A stretch of 64,000 nucleotides of DNA. Origin: Cellulomonas telluris. GTDB taxonomy: Bacteria > Actinomycetota > Actinomycetes > Actinomycetales > Cellulomonadaceae. The DNA lies in NCBI RefSeq assembly GCF_004886325.1, contig NZ_QXFN01000004.1:186001-250000 (forward strand). The letters are read 5' to 3'. Numbering within the stretch: the stretch's first letter is position 1; every line of letters starts with the position of its first letter. Position numbers and translations under genes: made by a program. Positions 24,303-32,916 of the stretch are shown one piece after another. Below the pieces are notes generated by a model. The model saw only the letters and a list, made by a program, of their open reading frames with translations, searched no databases and had not been told where the DNA came from.

Positions 24303-25457
24303 ATGCAGATCGGCGTCCCCCGGGAGACGAAGAACCGCGAGCACCGCGTGGCGGTGACCCCCGCCGGCGTCGACCGGCTCGTGCGGGCCGGGCACGAGGT
24401 GCTCGTCGAGACCGGCGCCGGTGCCGGCTCGCACCTGCCCGACGCCGACTACGAGCGGGCCGGCGCACGTGTCGTCGCGACCGCCGCCGAGGCGTGGTCG
24501 GCCCCGCTCGTCTGCAAGGTCAAGGAGCCCGTGCCCGCCGAGTACGGGTACCTGCGCGACGACCTCGTCCTGTTCACCTACCTGCACCTGGCCGCCGACC
24601 GGCCCGCCACGGACGCCCTCCTCGCGGCCGGCACGACCGCCGTCGCGTACGAGACCGTCCAGGCGCCCGACGGCACGCTGCCGCTGCTCGCCCCCATGAG
24701 CGAGGTCGCCGGTCGGCTCGCGACGCAGGTCGGCGCCTACCACCTCATGGCCGGTGAGGGCGGCGGGCGGGGCGTCCTGCTCGGCGGCGTCCCGGGCACC
24801 GCCCCCGCGAAGGTCGTGGTCCTCGGCGGCGGGACGGTCGGCACGCACGCGACCGAGATCGCCGTGGGCATGCGCGCCGACGTCACGGTCCTCGACCTGT
24901 CGGTGCCGCGCCTGCGCGAGCTCGACGCCCGCTTCGGCGGGCGCGTCCGCACGCTCGCGTCCTCGGCGTGGGCCGTGGAGCAGGAGCTGCTCACCGCCGA
25001 CCTCGTCGTCGGTGCCGTCCTGCTGCCCGGTGCGCGCGCGCCGCGGCTCGTGAGCGACGACCTCGTCGCCGCCATGCGCCCCGGCTCGGTGCTCGTCGAC
25101 GTCGCCGTCGACCAGGGCGGCTGCTTCGAGGGCACGCACCCCACGACGCACGACGACCCGACGTACCGGGTGCACGGGTCCGTCTTCTACTGCGTCGCCA
25201 ACATGCCCGGCGCCGTCCCCGTCACCTCGACGCGCGCCCTGACGGCCGTCACCCTGCCGTACCTGGCCGCGCTCGCGGACCGGGGCTGGAGGGCGGCGGT
25301 CTCGGACGACCCGGCGCTCGCGGCCGGCCTGACGACGCACGCGGGCGCGCTGCTCAGCAGCGCCGTCGCCGACGCCCACGCGCTGCCCGCGACGCCGCTC
25401 GCCACGGTGCTCGGTGCGCACGCCCCCCGCCCGGCATCTGTGACGATGGGCGCATGA
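24303..25457 (+). CDS. ald: Alanine dehydrogenase
   Basis: 384 residues, close to the usual 370. The N-terminal signature GVPRETKNREHRVAVTPAGV contains the pyruvate-binding Arg. KVKEPVPAEYGYLRDDLVLFTYLHLA carries the conserved Lys and catalytic His. The NAD-binding Rossmann motif is VVVLGGGTVGTHATEIA, followed by NMPGAVPVTSTRALT. It interconverts L-alanine and pyruvate plus ammonia with NAD(H). A GGAGGAG ribosome-binding site precedes the ATG. The stop overlaps the start of the M3 peptidase gene (ATGA), and the M20 gene follows, so the three may form a peptide/amino-acid catabolic operon. Confidence 0.95.
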   Translation: MQIGVPRETKNREHRVAVTPAGVDRLVRAGHEVLVETGAGAGSHLPDADYERAGARVVATAAEAWSAPLVCKVKEPVPAEYGYLRDDLVLFTYLHLAADRPATDALLAAGTTAVAYETVQAPDGTLPLLAPMSEVAGRLATQVGAYHLMAGEGGGRGVLLGGVPGTAPAKVVVLGGGTVGTHATEIAVGMRADVTVLDLSVPRLRELDARFGGRVRTLASSAWAVEQELLTADLVVGAVLLPGARAPRLVSDDLVAAMRPGSVLVDVAVDQGGCFEGTHPTTHDDPTYRVHGSVFYCVANMPGAVPVTSTRALTAVTLPYLAALADRGWRAAVSDDPALAAGLTTHAGALLSSAVADAHALPATPLATVLGAHAPRPASVTMGA

Positions 25458-27544
25458 CCTCCGCCGCCGACGCGACCGCCCTCGACCCGACCAACCCGTT
25501 CGCCCGTCCCTCGCAGCTGCCGTACGGGCTGCCGGACTTCCGCGAGGTGCGCGAGGAGCACTACCTCCCCGCGCTGCTCGCCGGCATGGCCGAGCAGCGG
25601 CGCGAGGTGGAGGCGGTCGCCGCCGACCCGGCCGAGCCCACGATCGAGAACACGCTCGTCCCGCTCGAGCGCTCCGGCCACCTGCTGCACCGCGTCGCCT
25701 CCGCCTTCTACAACCAGGCGGGTTCCGACTCGACGCCGGGGCTGCAGGCGATCGAGGAGGAGCTCGCGCCCCTGTACGCCGCACACCAGGACGCGATCTG
25801 GCTGGACGCCCGCCTGCACGCGCGTGTCGAGGCGCTCGCCGCGTCGCTCGAGGGCACCGAGCTCGCGCCGGACACGGCGTGGCTGCTGCACCGCACCCGG
25901 CGCGCCTTCGCCCGCGCCGGCGTGGGCCTGCCCGAGGCCGACCAGGAGCGGCTGCGCGCGATCAACGCGGAGATCACGAGCCTCGACGCCGCGTTCGGCC
26001 GCAAGCTCCTCGCGGGGGCCAACGCCGCCGCGGTGCTCGTCACGGACGAGGCGGAGCTCGACGGCATGCCCCAGGACGCCCGCGACGCCGCCGCACAGGC
26101 CGCGGCCCAGCGCGGCCACGAGGGCGCGTGGCTGATCGAGCTCCAGCTGCCCACGCAGCAGTCCGTGCTCGCGACGCTGCGCGACCGCGGCCTGCGCGAG
26201 CGGGTCCACCGCGCGTCCGTGACGCGTGGCGCGACGGGCGACGAGAACGACACCCGCGAGACGCTGCTCGCGCTCGTCCGGCTGCGCGCCGAGCGCGCCC
26301 GCCTGCTCGGGTACGAGCACCACGCCGCCTACGTCGCCGAGGACGCGACCGCCGGCTCCGCCCAGGCCGTCGCCGACATGCTCACGCGGCTCGCGCCCGC
26401 CGCGGTCGCCAACGCCCGCGCCGAGGCCGCCGAGCTCGAGGCCGCCCTGCAGGCCGACCACCCCGGCGCGACCCTCGAGGCCTGGGACTGGTCGTACTAC
26501 GCCGAGCGGGTCCGCCAGGACAAGCGCCAGCTCGACGAGTCGGCGCTGCGCCCGTACCTCGAGCTGGACCGCGTGCTCACCGAGGGCGTGTTCTTCGCGG
26601 CGAACCGCCTGTACGGGCTCACGTTCGCCGAGCGCCACGACCTCGTCGGCTACCACCCGGACGTGCGCGTGTTCGAGGTGTTCGACGCGGACGGCTCCGG
26701 CATGGGCCTGTTCCTCGGGGACTTCTGGACGCGCCCGTCGAAGCGGGGCGGCGCGTGGATGAACACGCTCGTCGACCAGTCCGACCTGCGCGGCGAGCTG
26801 CCGGTGGTCGTGAACAACCTCAACGTGCCCAAGCCGCCCGCGGGCCAGCCCACGCTGCTCACGTGGGACGAGGTCGTCACGCTCTTCCACGAGTTCGGCC
26901 ACGCGCTGCACGGCCTGCTCGCCCGGGTGCGCTACCCGTCGCAGGCCGGCACGAACGTGCCGCGCGACTTCGTCGAGTACCCGTCGCAGGTGAACGAGAT
27001 GTGGGCGTGGGACCCGGAGGTCCTCGCGCAGTACGCCGTGCACCACGAGACGGGCGAGCCGATGCCGGCCGAGTGGGTCCGCACGCTGCTCGACGCCCGG
27101 CAGGACGGCGAGGGCTTCGCCACCACCGAGTACCTGGCGGCCGCGCTGCTCGACCAGGCCTGGTACCGCCTCACGCCCGAGGAGGTGCCGACCGACCCGG
27201 CGCAGGTCGAGGCGTTCGAGGCCGCGGCGCTGGAGGCCGCGGGCGTCGCGTTCGCCCCCGTCCCGCCGCGCTACCGCACGTCGTACTTCAACCACGTGTT
27301 CGGCAGCGGCTACTCCGCGGGCTACTACGCCTACATCTGGTCGGAGGTCCTCGACGCCGACACCGTCGAGTGGTTCGCCGAGAACGGCGGCCTGCGCCGC
27401 GAGAACGGGGACACCTTCCGCGCGCGTCTGCTCGGGCGGGGCGGCTCGGTCGACCCGCTGCAGGCCTTCCGCGACCTGCGCGGGCGCGACCCGGAGATCA
27501 CGCCGCTGCTCGTCCGCCGCGGGCTCGACCGGGCGGACGCGTGA
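25454..27544 (+). CDS. M3 family metallopeptidase (Dcp-type peptidyl-dipeptidase)
   Basis: 696 residues, the normal size for Dcp/oligopeptidase A. The zinc motif HEFGH is at residues 479-483 within TLFHEFGHALHGLLARV, with the downstream Glu in DFVEYPSQVNEMW. GSGYSAGYYAYIWSEVLDAD near the C-terminus is the conserved substrate-binding loop of this family. The protein is cytosolic, with no signal peptide, and probably trims short peptides. It is translationally coupled to ald upstream and followed immediately by the M20 hydrolase. Confidence 0.93.
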   Translation: MTSAADATALDPTNPFARPSQLPYGLPDFREVREEHYLPALLAGMAEQRREVEAVAADPAEPTIENTLVPLERSGHLLHRVASAFYNQAGSDSTPGLQAIEEELAPLYAAHQDAIWLDARLHARVEALAASLEGTELAPDTAWLLHRTRRAFARAGVGLPEADQERLRAINAEITSLDAAFGRKLLAGANAAAVLVTDEAELDGMPQDARDAAAQAAAQRGHEGAWLIELQLPTQQSVLATLRDRGLRERVHRASVTRGATGDENDTRETLLALVRLRAERARLLGYEHHAAYVAEDATAGSAQAVADMLTRLAPAAVANARAEAAELEAALQADHPGATLEAWDWSYYAERVRQDKRQLDESALRPYLELDRVLTEGVFFAANRLYGLTFAERHDLVGYHPDVRVFEVFDADGSGMGLFLGDFWTRPSKRGGAWMNTLVDQSDLRGELPVVVNNLNVPKPPAGQPTLLTWDEVVTLFHEFGHALHGLLARVRYPSQAGTNVPRDFVEYPSQVNEMWAWDPEVLAQYAVHHETGEPMPAEWVRTLLDARQDGEGFATTEYLAAALLDQAWYRLTPEEVPTDPAQVEAFEAAALEAAGVAFAPVPPRYRTSYFNHVFGSGYSAGYYAYIWSEVLDADTVEWFAENGGLRRENGDTFRARLLGRGGSVDPLQAFRDLRGRDPEITPLLVRRGLDRADA

Positions 27545-28872
27545 TGACCGACGCGACGCCGGCCGTGCCCACGGCGCAGGACGAGGTCGTCGACCTCTGC
27601 CGCGACCTCATCCGCTTCGACACGTCCAACCCGGGCGACGGCACCGGACCGGGGGAGCGCGCCGCGGCCGAGTACGTCGTCGGGCTGCTGCAGGACGTCG
27701 GCCTCGAGCCCGAGCTGTTCGAGAGCGAGCCGGGGCGCGCGAGCGTCGTCGTCCGCGTCGAGGGCGCCGACAGCAGCCGGCCGGCCCTGGTCCTGCACGG
27801 GCACCTCGACGTCGTCCCCGCGCACGCGCCCGACTGGAGCGTCGACCCGTTCGCGGCCGAGGTCCGCGACGGCCTCGTGTGGGGCCGCGGCGCCGTGGAC
27901 ATGAAGGACATGGACGCGATGATCCTGGCGGTCGTCCGCCAGATGGTCCGCGAGGGACGCCGCCCCGCGCGCGACCTGGTCGTCGCGATGTTCGCCGACG
28001 AGGAGGCCGGCGGCCGCCTGGGCGCCGGCTGGGCCGTCGACCACCGGCCGGAGCTGTTCGCCGGTGCCACCGAGGCGATCAGCGAGGTCGGCGGGTTCTC
28101 CGTGGACGTCGCCGGGCAGCGCGTCTACCTGCTGCAGACCGCGGAGAAGGGGCTGGGCTGGTTGCGCCTGGTCGCCTCCGGACGCGCCGGGCACGGCAGC
28201 CAGGTGCACACCGACAACGCGGTGGTGCACCTCGCCGAGGCGGTCGCCCGGATCGGCCGGCACCCGTGGCCCGTGCAGCTCACGCCGACGGTGCGGGCGC
28301 TGCTCGAGGGCGTCGCCGACCTCACGGGCCTGCGCTTCGACCCGGAGGACCCCGCGTCGCTGGACGCGCTCGTCGACGCGCTGGGGCCGGCGAGCCGGTT
28401 CGTCGGCGCGACGCTGCGGCACAGCACGAACCCCACCCGGCTGGCCGCCGGCTACAAGGAGAACGTGGTGCCCGGCGCCGCGACGGCCGCGATCGACGGC
28501 CGCTTCCTGCCCGGGCGGTCGGAGGAGTTCGACGCCCAGGTCGCCGCGCTGGCCGGGCCGCACGTGCGCGTGGAGGACATCGTGCGGGACACGGGGCTCG
28601 AGGTGCCGTTCGAGGGCGACCTCGTCGACGCGATGGTCGCGGCCGTCACCGCTGAGGACCCCGAGGCGCACGTGCTGCCGTACATGCTCTCCGGCGGCAC
28701 GGACAACAAGTCGCTGTCCCGTCTGGGCATCACCGGCTACGGGTTCGCGCCGCTGCGCCTGCCGGCGGACCTCGACTTCGCCGGCATGTTCCACGGCGTC
28801 GACGAGCGCGTGCCCGTCGACGCGCTGCGGTTCGGCACGCGGGTGCTGGACCGGCTGCTCGCGACCTGCTGA
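27544..28872 (+). CDS. M20/M25/M40 family metallo-hydrolase
   Basis: 442-residue zinc aminoacylase/peptidase. Zinc ligands and catalytic residues are visible in VLHGHLDVVPAHAPDW, GRGAVDMKDMDAMIL and MFADEEAGGRLGAGW. A dimerisation domain begins near RLVASGRAGHGSQVH. The C-terminal SGGTDNKSLSRLGITGYGFAPL supplies the last metal ligand region. It resembles the Cps/dipeptidase-like M20 enzymes that hydrolyse dipeptides or N-acyl amino acids. The ATG begins on the last base of the M3 stop codon; a GTG three nt earlier is an alternative. A palindromic terminator follows. Confidence 0.92.
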   Translation: MTDATPAVPTAQDEVVDLCRDLIRFDTSNPGDGTGPGERAAAEYVVGLLQDVGLEPELFESEPGRASVVVRVEGADSSRPALVLHGHLDVVPAHAPDWSVDPFAAEVRDGLVWGRGAVDMKDMDAMILAVVRQMVREGRRPARDLVVAMFADEEAGGRLGAGWAVDHRPELFAGATEAISEVGGFSVDVAGQRVYLLQTAEKGLGWLRLVASGRAGHGSQVHTDNAVVHLAEAVARIGRHPWPVQLTPTVRALLEGVADLTGLRFDPEDPASLDALVDALGPASRFVGATLRHSTNPTRLAAGYKENVVPGAATAAIDGRFLPGRSEEFDAQVAALAGPHVRVEDIVRDTGLEVPFEGDLVDAMVAAVTAEDPEAHVLPYMLSGGTDNKSLSRLGITGYGFAPLRLPADLDFAGMFHGVDERVPVDALRFGTRVLDRLLATC

Positions 28873-28902
28873 CGCCGGTCGCCCGCAGCACGCACGAATG
28901 CC

Positions 28903-28928
28903 CCGCACCCGCCGATCGGCGGGTGCGG
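28903..28928. terminator. Palindromic bidirectional terminator
   Basis: A perfect 26-bp palindrome (13 + 13 bases, centre between 28915 and 28916), extended by imperfect GCACGA/TCGTGC flanks. It lies between the convergent M20 and DUF5703 genes and probably terminates both. Confidence 0.75.
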
Positions 28929-28961
28929 AGCACTCGTGCGGTGCGGCGTGCGGTGCGGCGG

Positions 28962-29210
28962 TCAGCCCGCCGAGGACGCGAGCGTGGACCGCACGCGGAT
29001 GATCTTGCGCCGCAGCCACACGCGGCGCTCCCCGCCGGCGTACAGGCGGGTGCGCGCGAGCTCCCACCGGCCGTACTCGGCCTCGTCGGTGAGCAGGCGT
29101 CGGGCGTCGCCGGTGGACGTCGTCCGCGGGATCGTCAGGACCCGGTACTCCCACTGACCGCCCTGGGTCACCCAGTCCTTGCGCCCAGCCGGTGCGCGCC
29201 GCTGCGCCAT
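28962..29210 (-). CDS. DUF5703 family small protein
   Basis: 82-residue protein with the recognisable actinobacterial DUF5703 core: QWEYRVLTIPRTTSTGDARRLLTDEAEYGRWELARTRLY, then GGERRVWLRRKIIRVR. No catalytic motif is visible and the function is unknown. The ATG at 29210 has a GGTGAGG element upstream; starting at the internal Val before TQGGQWEYR is also possible. It is divergently arranged with the acidic 95-residue gene. Confidence 0.78.
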   Translation of the reverse strand: MAQRRAPAGRKDWVTQGGQWEYRVLTIPRTTSTGDARRLLTDEAEYGRWELARTRLYAGGERRVWLRRKIIRVRSTLASSAG

Positions 29211-29300
29211 ACGCCTCACCCCGTCCGTGTCGTCCTCCCCGTCGGGACCCCGCCCGCAGCGCGGGACCGTGGTCCGCTGCCATTGTGCCTCGCGCGGCGC

Positions 29301-29306
29301 TACGGT
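29301..29306 (+). promoter_or_regulatory. -10-like box for the acidic 95-residue protein gene
   Basis: TACGGT ends 6 nt before the ATG at 29313, a leaderless pattern. Confidence 0.45.
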
Positions 29307-29312
29307 CGTCGC

Positions 29313-29600
29313 ATGACCGTGGACCCGCGAGCCGCTCTCGACCGTCTGGTGGCCGCCCTGGAGGCGCACTACACCGCCGTCGTCTCCAAGCACGGGGACG
29401 ACGACCCGGCCGTCGACGACGCGTACGACGTGCTCGCCGACGCCTTCGAGGTCTACGACGACGCGCTCGGCACCGTGCACGGCGAGGCGACCCCGTTCTA
29501 CCTGGCCGAGGAGGACGACGACGACCTCGACGAGGACGACCTCGACGACGAGTCGGACGTCGACCTCGACGACGACGAGCTCGCGGACGCGGACGCCTGA
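29313..29600 (+). CDS. Small acidic protein with Asp/Glu-rich tail
   Basis: 95 residues. The N-terminal half (about 1-65) is a predicted helical region, ALDRLVAALEAHYTAVVSKHGDDDPAVDDAYDVLADAFEVYDDALG. The last 30 residues are almost all Asp, Glu, Leu and Ala (DDDDLDEDDLDDESDVD and onward), a highly charged disordered tail. No family function is known to me. The start is supported by a TACGGT box 6 nt ahead. It lies head-to-head with the DUF5703 gene and end-to-end with the aldo/keto reductase, with a 7-nt gap. Confidence 0.75.
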   Translation: MTVDPRAALDRLVAALEAHYTAVVSKHGDDDPAVDDAYDVLADAFEVYDDALGTVHGEATPFYLAEEDDDDLDEDDLDDESDVDLDDDELADADA

Positions 29601-29607
29601 GGGCGGC

Positions 29608-30576
29608 TCAGCGGACCCCGGGCCGCTCGGGGTAGCCCACCGCAGGGGCGGTGATCTCGTCGAGCGCCGAGACGATCTCGACCGGCAGCTCGAGGTCCTC
29701 GGCCGTCAGCGCGGCGCGCAGCTGCACGGCCGTCCGCGCGCCCACGATCGCGCTCGCGACACCCGGCCGGCCTGCGAGCCACGCGAGCGCCACCTCCAGC
29801 GGCGCCCGCTCCAGGCCGGACGCGGCGGTGACGACCGCGTCCACCACGCCCGACGCGTCGGCCGTGAGGTACGGCTGCACGAAGCCCGCCAGGTGCGCGG
29901 ACGCCGCCCGGGAGTCCGACGGGATCGTCCGGCGGTACTTGCCCGTCAGGACGCCGCGCCCGAGCGGTGACCAGGCCAGCAGCCCCGCGCCGAGCGACTC
30001 GCACGCCGGCAGCACCTCCCGCTCGACGCCCCGCTGCAGCAGCGAGTACTCGGCCTCGACGGCGGCCAGGCCCGGCTCGGGCTCCAGCAGCGTCCCGACG
30101 CGCGCCACCTGCCACCCGGCGTGGTTGGACAGTCCCACGTACCGGGCGCGGCCCGTGGCGACCGCGTACCGCAGCGCCGACGCCGTCTCCTCCAGCGGGG
30201 TGCGCGGGTCGGGCGTGACGAGCCACAGGTCGACCCGGTCGGTCCGCAGGCGACGCAGCGAGGCGTCGAGCGAGTCGAGCAGGGCGCCCCGCGAGGCGTC
30301 GACGGTCGCGCCGGCCGAGGTGCGCCGCACGCCGGCCTTCGTGCACAGCAGGACGTCGTCGCGGTCGACGACGTCACCGAGGAGCGCACCCAGCAGCTGC
30401 TCGGAGCCGCCGTCCGCGTAGGACGCCGACGTGTCGACGAGCGTGCCGCCGGCGTCGACGAAGTCCCGCAGCTGCTCCGCCGCCTCGTGGTCGTCCGTGT
30501 CGCGGCTCCACGTCATCGTCCCGAGGCCGAGCCGGGACACGCGCAGCCCGGTGCGGCCCAGCCGACGGTGCTCCAT
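29608..30576 (-). CDS. Aldo/keto reductase-fold protein lacking the usual catalytic His
   Basis: 322 residues of the AKR TIM barrel, beginning MEHRRLGRTGLRVSRLGLGTM. The tetrad positions Asp48 and Tyr53 (DTSASYADGGSE) and Lys80 (LCTKAG) are present. The motif usually DLYQxH reads DLWLVTPDP, so Thr121 replaces the catalytic His. Cofactor-binding regions are visible (GLSNHAGWQ, AWSPLGRGVLTGKY, SAIVGART). NADPH binding is likely, but carbonyl reduction may be altered or absent. A minus-strand TAGGGT box ends 8 nt before the ATG. Confidence 0.88.
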   Translation of the reverse strand: MEHRRLGRTGLRVSRLGLGTMTWSRDTDDHEAAEQLRDFVDAGGTLVDTSASYADGGSEQLLGALLGDVVDRDDVLLCTKAGVRRTSAGATVDASRGALLDSLDASLRRLRTDRVDLWLVTPDPRTPLEETASALRYAVATGRARYVGLSNHAGWQVARVGTLLEPEPGLAAVEAEYSLLQRGVEREVLPACESLGAGLLAWSPLGRGVLTGKYRRTIPSDSRAASAHLAGFVQPYLTADASGVVDAVVTAASGLERAPLEVALAWLAGRPGVASAIVGARTAVQLRAALTAEDLELPVEIVSALDEITAPAVGYPERPGVR

Positions 30577-30584
30577 GGGGCGCC

Positions 30585-30590
30585 ACCCTA
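30585..30590 (-). promoter_or_regulatory. -10-like box for the aldo/keto reductase gene
   Basis: TAGGGT on the minus strand, in context CTAGGGTGG, ends 8 nt before the ATG at 30576. Confidence 0.45.
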
Positions 30591-30697
30591 GCCGCGGGCC
30601 GCCGGGGGCCGCGTCGCCCGGTCGTGCGTGCCGCGTGACGGCCGCGTGCGGGCTCGGTGCGCGCGGCGGAGCGGCCGGCGCACCTGCCGGCCGCCGC

Positions 30698-30703
30698 TAG
30701 TGT
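30698..30703 (+). promoter_or_regulatory. -10-like box for uppP
   Basis: TAGTGT ends 8 nt before the GTG at 30712. Confidence 0.45.
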
Positions 30704-30711
30704 TGCCGCTC

Positions 30712-31614
30712 GTGGCGACGGGCATCGGTACGGGCGACGGCATCCTCCTCGGTCTGGTCCAGGGGCTCACCGAGTTCCTCCCGGTCTCCTCCAGCGCACA
30801 CCTGCGGATCGTCGGCGAGCTCCTCGGCGCGGGCGACCCCGGTGCCGCCTTCACCGCGATCACGCAGCTCGGCACCGAGGCGGCCGTCCTCCTGTACTTC
30901 CGCCGCGACATCAAGCGCATCGTGCTGGCCTGGTGGGCGGCGGTCCGCGGCGCGTACGGCACGGACCTGCGGTCCCGCCTCGGCATGCCCGCGGGCCGGC
31001 CCGCCGACCACGACGCCCTGATGGCCTGGTTCATCACGCTGGGCACGCTGCCGATCGTGGTCCTCGGCCTGGCGTTCCAGGACGCGATCGAGCGGCCGTT
31101 CCGCAACCTCTGGCTCGTGGCGCTCACGCTCGTCGTGTTCGCCCTGCTGCTCGGCTGGGCCGACCGTCGGGGCGCCAAGCAGCGCCCGCTGGAGGAGCTG
31201 ACGCCGCGGCACGCGCTCGCGTTCGGCTTCTGGCAGGCGCTCGCGCTCGTGCCGGGCGTCTCGCGGTCGGGCGGCACGATCACGGGCGGCCTGCTCATGG
31301 GGTACACCCGGGAGGCGGCGGCGCGGTACTCGTTCCTGCTGGCGATCCCCGCGGTGTTCGGGTCCGGGCTCTACCAGCTGGCCAAGAGCGTCGGGGACTT
31401 CGGCCAGGCCGGCACCCCCGGATTCGGTGTGACGTTCGTCGCGACGCTCGTCGCGTTCGTCGTCGGGTACGTCGTCATCATCGCGTTCCTCAAGATCGTC
31501 TCCACGTTCAGCTACACGCCGTTCGTCTACTACCGGATCGGCCTGGCGCTCGTCGTCGTGCTGCTCCTGCTGACCGGCGTGCTCGAGCCCGTGAGCGCGC
31601 CCGCCAACGCCTGA
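30712..31614 (+). CDS. uppP: Undecaprenyl-diphosphate phosphatase
   Basis: 300-residue BacA/UppP membrane enzyme that recycles undecaprenyl diphosphate to the monophosphate for cell-wall synthesis. Both signature regions are present: [26 protein letters not shown] at the N-terminus and [23 protein letters not shown] mid-protein. Several hydrophobic helices follow, ending [18 protein letters not shown]. The GTG start at 30712 lies 8 nt after TAGTGT. It is followed by mshC, which has its own -10 box. Divergent from the aldo/keto reductase. Confidence 0.95.
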   Translation: MATGIGTGDGILLGLVQGLTEFLPVSSSAHLRIVGELLGAGDPGAAFTAITQLGTEAAVLLYFRRDIKRIVLAWWAAVRGAYGTDLRSRLGMPAGRPADHDALMAWFITLGTLPIVVLGLAFQDAIERPFRNLWLVALTLVVFALLLGWADRRGAKQRPLEELTPRHALAFGFWQALALVPGVSRSGGTITGGLLMGYTREAAARYSFLLAIPAVFGSGLYQLAKSVGDFGQAGTPGFGVTFVATLVAFVVGYVVIIAFLKIVSTFSYTPFVYYRIGLALVVVLLLLTGVLEPVSAPANA

Positions 31615-31643
31615 CGCGCGGCCGGGGCCCGGCGGGCGCCGGT

Positions 31644-31649
31644 TAGGCT
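31644..31649 (+). promoter_or_regulatory. -10-like box for mshC
   Basis: TAGGCT ends 6 nt before the GTG at 31656. Confidence 0.45.
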
Positions 31650-31655
31650 TCCGGC

Positions 31656-32903
31656 GTGCTCACCTGGCCCGCCCCCCAGATCCCGCAGCTGCCCGGGGAG
31701 GGCGGTCCGGTCCTCGTCCGGGACACGTCGAGCGGACGTCTCGTCGAGGCCGCACCCGGCCCGGAGGCGACCCTGTACGTCTGCGGCATCACGCCGTACG
31801 ACGCCACCCACCTCGGGCACGCCGCGACCTACATCGCGTTCGACGTTCTCGTGCGCGCGTGGCTCGACTCCGGCCGGTCGGTGACCTACGCGTCGAACGT
31901 GACCGACGTCGACGACCCCCTGCTCGAGCGCGCGACCGCCACGGGCGTCGACTGGCGCGAGCTCGCGCAGGACCAGAGCGCGCTGTTCCGCTCCGACATG
32001 ACCGCGCTCGGCGTGGTGCCCCCCGACGTGTACCGGGGGGTCGTGGAGACGGTGCCCCAGATCGCCGACGGCGTGCGTCGCATGCTCGAGGCGGGTGCGG
32101 CGTACCGCGTGCCCACGCCGGAGGCCGAGGGTGACGACGTCTACGCGGACCTCTCGGTCGACCCGGCGTTCGGCAGCGTCGCCGGGCTGGACGAGGCGAC
32201 GATGCGGGCGCTGAGCGCCGAGCGCGGCGGCGACCCCGACCGGCCGGGCAAGCGGTCCCCGCTCGACCCGCTGCTGTGGCGGGCCGAGCGCGCCGGCGAG
32301 CCCGCCTGGGACGCGCCGGGGCTGGGCCGCGGACGGCCCGGCTGGCACATCGAGTGCGCGGTCATCGCGGCGGACGGGCTCGGCGTGCCGTTCGACGTGC
32401 AGGGCGGCGGGTCCGACCTCGTCTTCCCGCACCACGAGTGCAGCGACTCCCACCTGCGGGTCCTCGACGGCGGCGCGGCCGCGCGCGTGCACCTGCACAC
32501 CGGGATGGTGGGCTTCCAGGGGCAGAAGATGAGCAAGTCCCTGGGCAACCTGGTGCTGGTCTCCCGTCTCGTCGCCGAGGGCGTGGACCCCATGGCGGTG
32601 CGGCTGGCCGTGCTCGCCCACCGCTACCGGGACGACTGGGAGTGGACGTCGGCCGACCTGGCCGCTGCCCAGGAGCGCCTCGCGCGGTGGCGCCGGGCGC
32701 TGTCGGGCAACGGCGGCCCGGACGCAGCCCCCGTGCTCGCGGCCGTGCGTGCCGCGGTCGCGGACGACCTGGACACGCCCACGGCGCTGGCCGCCGTCGA
32801 CGCGTGGGCGCAGGACGCGCTCGAGGGCGGCGGACCCGTCGAGGAGGGGGCCCCCGGCGTCGTGGCTCGGACCGTCGACGCGCTGCTCGGCGTGCGGCTC
32901 TGA
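31656..32903 (+). CDS. mshC: Cysteine:1D-myo-inosityl-GlcN ligase (mycothiol biosynthesis)
   Basis: 415 residues, a cysteinyl-tRNA-synthetase-like ATPase. It has the N-terminal [21 protein letters not shown] (zinc Cys and HIGH-like motif), [36 protein letters not shown] and the KMSKS motif in [10 protein letters not shown]. It lacks the anticodon-binding extension of CysS, and the N-terminus ([13 protein letters not shown]) is typical of MshC. It joins cysteine to GlcN-Ins in the penultimate step of mycothiol synthesis, and mycothiol is restricted to Actinomycetota. Start GTG by the -10 spacing. Confidence 0.95.
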   Translation: MLTWPAPQIPQLPGEGGPVLVRDTSSGRLVEAAPGPEATLYVCGITPYDATHLGHAATYIAFDVLVRAWLDSGRSVTYASNVTDVDDPLLERATATGVDWRELAQDQSALFRSDMTALGVVPPDVYRGVVETVPQIADGVRRMLEAGAAYRVPTPEAEGDDVYADLSVDPAFGSVAGLDEATMRALSAERGGDPDRPGKRSPLDPLLWRAERAGEPAWDAPGLGRGRPGWHIECAVIAADGLGVPFDVQGGGSDLVFPHHECSDSHLRVLDGGAAARVHLHTGMVGFQGQKMSKSLGNLVLVSRLVAEGVDPMAVRLAVLAHRYRDDWEWTSADLAAAQERLARWRRALSGNGGPDAAPVLAAVRAAVADDLDTPTALAAVDAWAQDALEGGGPVEEGAPGVVARTVDALLGVRL

Positions 32904-32916
32904 GGCCGCCGGCGGC

